DNA of 5,448 nucleotides from a bacterium UBP3_UBA1247. Its GTDB lineage: Bacteria; UBA3054. The stretch spans positions 9,826 to 15,273 of the forward strand of contig DBWD01000057.1 in assembly GCA_002308555.1 (NCBI GenBank), given 5' to 3'. Below the pieces are notes generated by a model. It did not search any database and had not been told where the DNA came from. It saw only the letters and a program-made list of their open reading frames with translations. Shown in pieces: positions 1 through 4,617 of the stretch. The position numbers and the translations under genes are program-made. How positions within the stretch are numbered: position 1 is the first letter of the stretch; the number at the start of each line of letters is the position of its first letter.

Positions 1-24
1 AACCTAGTCACGAACCTAGTCACG
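1..24. repeat. Two tandem copies of a 12-bp unit, C variant (aacctagtcacg)
   Basis: Two perfect head-to-tail copies of aacctagtcacg begin at the first base of the window, so the array may continue to the left. The unit differs from the larger array at 80-151 by a single base (CACG instead of CATG). The two blocks are separated by an AT-rich linker. The shared unit suggests one ancestral array that was later split or diverged. No function can be read from the sequence. Confidence 0.9.
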
Positions 25-67
25 AATATGGTCGTTATTGCGTTAAGATGCTAATTGGTAATAATAT

Positions 68-151
68 AACAATGTCATGAACCTAGTCATGAACCTAGTC
101 ATGAACCTAGTCATGAACCTAGTCATGAACCTAGTCATGAACCTAGTCATG
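68..151. repeat. Tandem array of a 12-bp unit, T variant (aacctagtcatg)
   Basis: Six identical head-to-tail copies of aacctagtcatg run from 80 to 151. They are preceded at 68-79 by a degenerate copy that matches at 9 of 12 positions. Each unit contains the tetranucleotides CTAG and CATG, and each unit junction creates the palindrome TCATGA. Because 12 is a multiple of three, the array leaves a forward frame open that would read as repeated Met-Asn-Leu-Val. There is no ribosome binding site and that frame runs on through the terminator, so I treat it as non-coding. The perfect identity of the six copies suggests recent expansion by slippage. It lies beyond the terminator of the minus-strand operon. 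Confidence 0.93.
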
Positions 152-182
152 AACCGTGCCAAAGAATGCCAAACCGTGCCAA
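152..182. repeat. Direct repeat pair aaccgtgccaa, 20 bp apart
   Basis: The 11-mer aaccgtgccaa occurs at 152-162 and again at 172-182, directly next to the 12-bp array. Between them is a partial echo (aatgccaaa). The first four bases match the start of the 12-bp unit, so these could be decayed array copies. They could equally be an unrelated pair of binding sites. Confidence 0.6.
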
Positions 183-218
183 GGTGTGTCAGAAGACAGT
201 CATCGATCTGGTTGTGTG

Positions 219-249
219 AAAAAAAGAGCGCCGGGGGATTCCGGCGCTC
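219..249 (-). terminator. Rho-independent terminator of the minus-strand operon
   Basis: A perfect 9-bp inverted repeat (GAGCGCCGG at 226-234 and CCGGCGCTC at 241-249) encloses a 6-base loop. On the plus strand it is preceded by seven A (219-225), which is a run of seven U following the hairpin in the minus-strand transcript. It starts 27 nt after the stop codon of the metallophosphoesterase gene. There is no T run on the other side, so it should act only on transcripts coming from the right. Confidence 0.93.
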
Positions 250-276
250 CTCTGAGTGTTGATTGTGATTTCCTAG

Positions 277-1377
277 TTATTCCAGGATGAGGATGGGAAC
301 TTCGGAGGGGACGCCCAGGCGGGTGGGGAAGCCGTTCCAGAGGGAGGCGCCGTTGGTGACGAAGAGTTTGTTGCCGTCCTTCTCGTAGAAGCCGGAGACC
401 GCGCCGCCGTTGAAGCGTTCGATGATTTTGTCGAGGCCCTTGATCATGCCGCCGTGGGTGTGGCCGGAGATTTGCAGGTCGATATGGCGTCCGTTGTAAA
501 AGCGGTTCATGTTGGGCTGGTGGGCCAGGAGGATCACTTTTGAGCCTTCCGTTCCTGAGAGGGCGGCGTTGAGGTCCGGTTTGGGTAGGTCGGTCCTGAT
601 GGCGTTGAGGTCGGGGACGCCGGCCAGGAAGAGGCCTTCCTTTAGTTTGACGTTCTGGTTCTCGAGGATGTTCAGGCCGAGGCTCTCAAGATAGGGCTTC
701 CATTCTTTCCAGCCGTTGTAGTATTCGTGGTTGCCGGAGACGGCGTAGACGCCCAGGGGCGCCTTGAGGTTTTTCAAGGGAGTGAGCCCTTGGCCGACTT
801 CCTCGACTTCGCCGTCCGCAAAATCGCCGGAAATGACGATGAGGTCGGGGTTGGCGGAGAGAGTAAGGTCGACGATCTTTTTAACGGCTTTTTCCCGGGT
901 GATCTTGTCGGCGTGGATGTCGGCCAGGACCGCGACGCGAAGGCCCCTGGCTTCCTCAGAGAGGCCTTCTATCTTCGTGGGGTATTCCTTTACCTCCGGA
1001 GCCTTGAGGGCGTTGTAGAGGCCCAGGAGGCCTAGGGAGAGAGCGGCGGCGGTCAGAAGGAGATTGACGTATCCCTGTGAGAAGCGCAGGCCGAAAAGGA
1101 AACAGGGGAGATAGACGAGGTCTTTTATGAGAAGCAGGAAAAAGAGGATGTAGACGGAGATGTAAAGGACGCCGGAAACGGCGGTGACCAGACCGGGGAC
1201 TTTAGGCGCGAAGAACTGCGGACCGCCGAGGAGGTGGATCAGCTGGAACTTCATGGCGGCGGCCATGACGAGGATGATGAGCGGGGTCTTGACGGCCCAG
1301 CCGCAAGGCATGGGGAAGATCGCTCGGATGATGATGTAGAGGGCGGCCAGCCCGGAGAAAATATTGACGGGGAACAT
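277..1377 (-). CDS. Membrane-anchored calcineurin-like metallophosphoesterase (YkuE/YaeI type)
   Basis: This 366-residue protein has two parts. Residues 1 to about 125 contain hydrophobic stretches that look like about four membrane segments (near 4-22, 31-50, 64-88 and 102-122). From about 146 onward is a soluble metallophosphoesterase domain with the full metal-binding set: D153-x-H155, G184-D185, G215-N-H-E218, H286 and G305-H-T-H-G-G310. The family (COG1408) uses two metal ions to hydrolyse phosphoester or pyrophosphate bonds. Some members, such as chlamydial LpxG, cleave UDP-2,3-diacylglucosamine in lipid A synthesis, but the substrate here cannot be read from the sequence. The active site should lie at a membrane surface. 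The start follows a 26-nt gap after the radical SAM gene and has only A-rich sequence upstream, no Shine-Dalgarno. It is the last gene before the terminator. Confidence 0.9.
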   Translation of the reverse strand: MFPVNIFSGLAALYIIIRAIFPMPCGWAVKTPLIILVMAAAMKFQLIHLLGGPQFFAPKVPGLVTAVSGVLYISVYILFFLLLIKDLVYLPCFLFGLRFSQGYVNLLLTAAALSLGLLGLYNALKAPEVKEYPTKIEGLSEEARGLRVAVLADIHADKITREKAVKKIVDLTLSANPDLIVISGDFADGEVEEVGQGLTPLKNLKAPLGVYAVSGNHEYYNGWKEWKPYLESLGLNILENQNVKLKEGLFLAGVPDLNAIRTDLPKPDLNAALSGTEGSKVILLAHQPNMNRFYNGRHIDLQISGHTHGGMIKGLDKIIERFNGGAVSGFYEKDGNKLFVTNGASLWNGFPTRLGVPSEVPILILE

Positions 1378-1403
1378 GATTCTATTTTAACTTATTTTTG
1401 GTA
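1378..1403 (-). promoter_or_regulatory. A-rich leader without Shine-Dalgarno before the metallophosphoesterase gene
   Basis: This is the longest gap in the operon (26 nt). On the minus strand it reads as an A/T-rich leader containing ACCAAAAATAA and AAAATAG, with no GGAGG-like element. The 11-mer ACCAAAAATAA also lies just before the gpsA start (plus coordinates 4221-4231). The leader is too short to hold a full promoter, so I read it as a translation initiation region. Confidence 0.4.
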
Positions 1404-2366
1404 TCAGAAGTCTTCCCGGCAGTCGTCGTGCTGTTGGACGAACTCCAGCTCGAAGTCCATGGTGTCGAGTTTTTCCAGGGTCTTCAGGTAGTCGTCGAAG
1501 GTGAGGCGGTCCTTGAGCTCCGGATAGGACTTGGCTTTGAAGGTGGGGAAGTACTGGCACATGAGGCTCAGCCCGAAGGGGGCTTTGCCTGTGTCGTCGG
1601 CGAACTCTTCTTTGAGTTTGTCCAGGACTGCCAGGGAATTTTCCACGGCTCCCGGGAGCACCAGATGGCGGACGATCATGCCTTTCGTCATGTAGCCGTC
1701 CTCGTCGTAAGCGAAACTTTTAGTCTGCCGCCACATTTCTTTCAGCGCGATTATGTTTTTTTCGGGATAGTCCGGGGCGGCGGAGTATTTGGCGGCCAGG
1801 GCGGAGTCCTGGTATTTGGCGTCGGGGAGGTAGATGTCAACCACGCCTTCCAGGGCTTGGAGGACTTCCAGGTCCTCGTAGCCTCCGCAGTTGTAAAGCA
1901 GGGGAAGCGTGAGCCCGTTTTCCCTGGCGATGAGTAGGGCTTTCAGGGCGGGCAGGATCTGGGGCGTGGGGGTGACGAAGTTGATGTTTTTGGCGCCGCG
2001 TTTCTGAAGTTTCAGCATTTCCCCGGCCAGCTCCTCCTCCGTCATGTGTTTGCCGTTGCCCAAATGGCTGAAGGCGAAGTTCTGGCAGTAGACGCAGCGG
2101 AGGTTGCAGCCGGAGAAGAAGACCGTGCCGGAGCCTTTGGCGGCAACGCCGTCCTTCAGGCCGGTGCCGGAAAGGGGAGGCTCCTCGCCGAAGTGGAGGT
2201 TGCAGCAGAAGACTTTCAATCTGCCGTCCAGCTCGCAGACGCCTCTTTCACCCTCGGATCTTTTCGCCCGGCAGTGCCTGGGGCAGAGCTTGCAGGGGGA
2301 GAGGAGCGTCTCTAGCTTGGATATGGCTTTCCTAAGCGCGGAAAGCTTTTCCTCAGTCGCGGTCAT
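1404..2366 (-). CDS. PflX-type radical SAM protein (COG1313)
   Basis: This 320-residue protein carries the radical SAM cluster motif C87-x3-C91-x2-C94 (context SGCNLRCVYCQNF), which binds a [4Fe-4S] cluster and S-adenosylmethionine. Before it is a conserved N-terminal Cys set, C25-x2-C28-x3-C32 and C44 (CKLCPRHC...GVC), followed by HFGEEPPLSG and GSGTVFF. This order is typical of the COG1313 family, often labelled 'putative pyruvate formate-lyase activating enzyme'. The true substrate of the family is not established, and no glycyl-radical enzyme is seen in this window. The N-terminal Cys group could bind a second metal site. The start overlaps the end of the upstream gene by 14 nt, suggesting translational coupling. 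There is no Shine-Dalgarno and no nearby alternative ATG. Confidence 0.9.
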   Translation of the reverse strand: MTATEEKLSALRKAISKLETLLSPCKLCPRHCRAKRSEGERGVCELDGRLKVFCCNLHFGEEPPLSGTGLKDGVAAKGSGTVFFSGCNLRCVYCQNFAFSHLGNGKHMTEEELAGEMLKLQKRGAKNINFVTPTPQILPALKALLIARENGLTLPLLYNCGGYEDLEVLQALEGVVDIYLPDAKYQDSALAAKYSAAPDYPEKNIIALKEMWRQTKSFAYDEDGYMTKGMIVRHLVLPGAVENSLAVLDKLKEEFADDTGKAPFGLSLMCQYFPTFKAKSYPELKDRLTFDDYLKTLEKLDTMDFELEFVQQHDDCREDF

Positions 2367-3120
2367 GCGCGGTGAACTGCTTCTTGTAAAGCCAGTCCGA
2401 GCCTTTGGGCGTCAGCAGAAGCATGTCGATGGCGCCGCCGCAGGCTTTCGGGCGCATCTGGAAGCGCTGCATCTGGATGGTGATGTCCACGGCCAGCTCG
2501 GAGAAATCGATGGCGTCTATGAGAGGCATGATCTCCCACATGACCGGGTAGGCGGGAAGTTCCGACATGGGGACTTTGCCGTCCTTGGGAGGCGCGCCGG
2601 TGGGCATGAGAGCCTTGGCGTTCAGAAGGCGCGCCATGACGTCGCCCTGGCCGCCCCAGGAGGCGCCGTAGGTCACTTCGCCGTTGCGGTCGCTCAGGTT
2701 CAGGCGCTGGATGATGTTCTGGGAGATCTGGCAGTGGTAGACGTGGGGGACGGAAACGCCGTTCTCAAGGGCGTAGCCCGCCACGTGGAAGGAGGTGTTG
2801 GCGGTGGGGTAGCGGGAGCTCATGAAGCTCATGAAATTGTTGACCACATCCATGATCCCGTCGCCGGAATTGTTGGCTTCCTCCTCGAAGAGCCTTATGG
2901 CGTGGGCCACGGGCTTGTTGCCCAGAAGGGGCTCGCCGTAGGCGCTGATGCCGATGCCCTGGTTGTCGAGGAAGAAAAGGTTGTCGTTGTGGTCGGAAAC
3001 GAGCATGTCCATTTCCTGGGATTCCTGGCCGTTGGCGGTGATCTGTCCGCGTATGGACAGCCTGCTGTCGGCGGCCATGACTATGCCTTCCGGAACGTAT
3101 GTGGTGATTACGAATGCCAT
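2353..3120 (-). CDS. Proteasome/HslV-like (Ntn-hydrolase fold) protein, probably without the catalytic Thr
   Basis: This 255-residue protein is not one I recognise by name. Its N-terminus (TTYVPEGIVMAADSRLS, residues 6-22) resembles the first strands of proteasome beta subunits and HslV, where a G-V-V-x-A-x-D-x-R pattern carries catalytic Asp17 and Arg19. Here these would be D18 and R20. Other family-like patches are NLFFLDNQGIGISAYG (47-62), GASWGGQGDVMARLL (around 152-166) and GGAIDMLLLTPKG near the C-terminus. Aligning G12 with proteasome Gly11 places Ala2, exposed once Met1 is removed, at the Thr1 position. The Lys33 position seems to be Asn47. So the fold looks retained but the nucleophile absent, though this alignment was made by eye. 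No signal peptide or membrane segment is visible. It sits 4 nt after gpsA. Confidence 0.6.
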   Translation of the reverse strand: MAFVITTYVPEGIVMAADSRLSIRGQITANGQESQEMDMLVSDHNDNLFFLDNQGIGISAYGEPLLGNKPVAHAIRLFEEEANNSGDGIMDVVNNFMSFMSSRYPTANTSFHVAGYALENGVSVPHVYHCQISQNIIQRLNLSDRNGEVTYGASWGGQGDVMARLLNAKALMPTGAPPKDGKVPMSELPAYPVMWEIMPLIDAIDFSELAVDITIQMQRFQMRPKACGGAIDMLLLTPKGSDWLYKKQFTAHDRD

Positions 3121-3127
3121 ATTTTTA
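3118..3127 (-). promoter_or_regulatory. TAA-N4-ATG junction, gpsA to Ntn-like gene
   Basis: On the minus strand the gpsA stop TAA (3127-3125) is followed by AAAT and then the ATG (3120-3118) of the next gene. No Shine-Dalgarno is present. The upstream sequence (CAGCTAAAAAT) is A-rich. The spacing equals that of the two preceding junctions, which fits reinitiation by terminating ribosomes. Confidence 0.5.
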
Positions 3128-4216
3128 GCTGAGTTTCAGGGTTATTCTGGTGCGGAGGGCCTGGAGCTTGAGCCAGCGCAGAATGGGACTGCCGGTGTGG
3201 CTCTCGGATTTCAGGTCTCTGGTCATGAGTTCAGGGACCACGGCGTGGAAGTCCTTGCCTTCATAGAGAACGCTGTAGATGGCCTCGGTGAGCGGCATGC
3301 TGATGTTGTAGCGCTTCGCGAGCTTGTAGACGCATTCCGCGTTGCGGTAGCCTTCCACCACGCCGGCGGAGGATTTGAGCGCGTCCTCCACGCTCATGCC
3401 TTTCACGAGGTTCATGCCGAAGGTGTAGTTGCGGCCCATGTTGCAGGTGGTCATGAGGTCGCCGATGCCGGCCAACCCGATGAAGGATTCGACCTGGGCG
3501 CCCATGGCCACGCCGAAGCGCATCATTTCCACCAGCCCTCTGGTGACCAGGGCGGACTTGGTGTTGGTGCCGAATTCCAGGCCGTCCACCGCGCCCGCGG
3601 CGATGGCGATGACGTTCTTAAGAGTTCCGCAGAGCTCCACGCCGATGATGTCGCTGTTGGTGTAGACTCTCAGATGCTCGTTGGAGAAGATCTGCTGCAC
3701 GAAGGCGGCCAGCTGGGGTATCTTGGAGGCCACGGTGACGGCGGCGGGCATTTTCCTGGCCACCTGGGCGGCGTGGCTGGGGCCGGAGAGGCAGGAGACG
3801 TGCTTGCACTTGGTCTCCTCCTCGATGATCTCGCTCATGCGCTTGAGGAAGATGCCGTCGGTCTCGATGCCCTTGGCCACGGTGACGATGGGGTAGGGTT
3901 CCTTCATGGCCTGGCCCAGCCGGCGGGAGACGTCGCGCATGAACTGCGAGGGGGAGGCCATGACCAGGAGACGGGCGTCCTTGACGGCCTCCTCCAGGCT
4001 GTTGGTGAACTCCAGGTTTTCCGGCAGCGGGATGCCCGGCAGGAATTTGTAGTTCATGTGTTCCTTGCGCATTTCGGCGGTGTATTCCTCGAAAGCGCCC
4101 CAGAGCATCACGCGGTAGCCGTTCTCAAGCAGCGTCAGCGCGATGGCGGTTCCCCAGGCTCCGTCGCCGATGACGGAGATCTTCATGCCGGGATTCGGTT
4201 TGGTGTAGTCGATCAT
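3125..4216 (-). CDS. gpsA: Glycerol-3-phosphate dehydrogenase [NAD(P)+]
   Basis: GpsA reduces dihydroxyacetone phosphate to sn-glycerol 3-phosphate in the cytoplasm, supplying the backbone of membrane phospholipids. The protein has an N-terminal Rossmann motif G17-x-G19-x-W-G22-TA, the substrate-side VAKGIE (K115) and SGPSHA (144-149, usually SGPSFA), then ELCGTLKNVIAIAAGAVDG, where K200 matches the catalytic lysine. NTKSALVTRGL and GLAGIGDLMTTC complete the signature. At 363 residues it is longer than the usual 330 or so, owing to about 10 extra N-terminal residues and a basic tail of about 20 residues (ending LQALRTRITLKLS). I keep the first ATG because it lies 4 nt after the upstream stop, as at neighbouring junctions. 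The second ATG (4186-4184, MKISVIG) is the conventional family start and remains possible. Neither has a Shine-Dalgarno. Confidence 0.97.
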   Translation of the reverse strand: MIDYTKPNPGMKISVIGDGAWGTAIALTLLENGYRVMLWGAFEEYTAEMRKEHMNYKFLPGIPLPENLEFTNSLEEAVKDARLLVMASPSQFMRDVSRRLGQAMKEPYPIVTVAKGIETDGIFLKRMSEIIEEETKCKHVSCLSGPSHAAQVARKMPAAVTVASKIPQLAAFVQQIFSNEHLRVYTNSDIIGVELCGTLKNVIAIAAGAVDGLEFGTNTKSALVTRGLVEMMRFGVAMGAQVESFIGLAGIGDLMTTCNMGRNYTFGMNLVKGMSVEDALKSSAGVVEGYRNAECVYKLAKRYNISMPLTEAIYSVLYEGKDFHAVVPELMTRDLKSESHTGSPILRWLKLQALRTRITLKLS

Positions 4217-4223
4217 AGTTTTA
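4214..4223 (-). promoter_or_regulatory. TAA-N4-ATG junction, PTPS-like gene to gpsA
   Basis: On the minus strand the stop TAA (4223-4221) is followed by AACT and then the ATG of gpsA (4216-4214). The preceding ACCAAAAATAA is A-rich and the same 11-mer recurs before the metallophosphoesterase gene. No Shine-Dalgarno is seen. The constant spacing supports this ATG over the one 30 nt downstream. Confidence 0.5.
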
Positions 4224-4610
4224 TTTTTGGTTTGACCCGGCGTAGGAAACGGAGCAGCCCGGGGATTCCCAGAGCGTCACGCGTTCCAGCGTCAGGTCGT
4301 TCCTTAGAGTTTTCAAAGCGGGGGAGAGGGCGTCGTAGATCCACTTGGCGACGAGCTCGCAGGTGGCGGCGTCCTTGGGGAAAAAACCGGTCTCGTTCAG
4401 GAAGGTGTGGTCAAGTTTTTTCACCACCGTTTCTTCCATGACGCTTTCCACCTGGAGGAAGTCCGCGACCATGCCGAAGCGGTCGAGGGCCTCGGCGCCG
4501 ATGCTGGCCTCGAAGCTCCAGTTGTGGCCGTGGACGTTCTCGACGCTGCCGTCCGGAAGCGTCACCCGATGGGCAGCGCTGAAGTTTTTTCGCACTTTCA
4601 GGTAGAACAT
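4221..4610 (-). CDS. 6-pyruvoyl-tetrahydropterin synthase family protein, PTPS-III-like (ExxHGH)
   Basis: This COG0720 protein binds zinc through three histidines: H20 in FSAAHR, and H33 and H35 in VHGHNW (numbering from the upstream ATG at 4628). Other family motifs are GMVADF, LDHTFLN (D72, H73) and a C-terminal E121 in LWESPG. The catalytic Cys of QueD and classical PTPS, four residues before the HGH (CxxxHGH), is absent. Instead E30 gives ExxHGH, the hallmark of PTPS-III, which forms 6-hydroxymethyl-dihydropterin and stands in for FolB in folate synthesis. The folate role is therefore inferred from known family biochemistry. I chose the ATG at 4610 (129 residues, MFYLKV) because it follows the upstream stop as TAA-GGGA-ATG and matches the usual family N-terminus. 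The ATG at 4628 (135 residues) would overlap the aconitase gene by 14 nt and remains possible. Confidence 0.9.
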   Translation of the reverse strand: MFYLKVRKNFSAAHRVTLPDGSVENVHGHNWSFEASIGAEALDRFGMVADFLQVESVMEETVVKKLDHTFLNETGFFPKDAATCELVAKWIYDALSPALKTLRNDLTLERVTLWESPGCSVSYAGSNQK

Positions 4611-4617
4611 TCCCTTA
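4608..4617 (-). promoter_or_regulatory. TAA-N4-ATG junction, aconitase to PTPS-like gene
   Basis: On the minus strand the aconitase stop TAA (4617-4615) is followed by GGGA and then ATG (4610-4608). GGGA abuts the ATG directly, so it cannot work as a normally spaced Shine-Dalgarno. The same layout recurs at the next two junctions. This is the reason for preferring the 4610 start over 4628. Confidence 0.45.

Noticed and set aside
38..67. Possible plus-strand promoter (TTGCGT, 18 bp, TAATAT) in the AT-rich linker
   Set aside because: The -35 match is poor, AT-rich DNA gives chance -10 matches, and there is no plus-strand gene downstream before the convergent operon.
1..182. CRISPR array
   Set aside because: The 12-bp units are directly adjacent with no unique spacers, the unit is too short, and no cas gene is present.
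77..262. Forward 61-residue open frame starting with Met-Asn-Leu-Val repeats
   Set aside because: It exists because the 12-bp repeat keeps frame. It has no ribosome binding site, and it runs through the terminator hairpin of the opposite strand into sequence with no protein-like character.
1404..2366. True pyruvate formate-lyase activase (PflA)
   Set aside because: The N-terminal CxLCPRxC and GEEPPLSG signature belongs to the PflX/COG1313 family, and no glycyl-radical enzyme gene is nearby.
2104..3132. Forward open frame of 342 residues opposite the radical SAM and Ntn-like genes
   Set aside because: It spans the border of two real minus-strand genes, has low-complexity Val/Gly/His composition and no recognisable motif.
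2948..4441. Forward open frame of 497 residues opposite gpsA
   Set aside because: It lies antisense to the clearly identified gpsA and neighbouring genes. Its His/Gly/Ala/Val-rich composition is a by-product of GC-rich codon use on the other strand.
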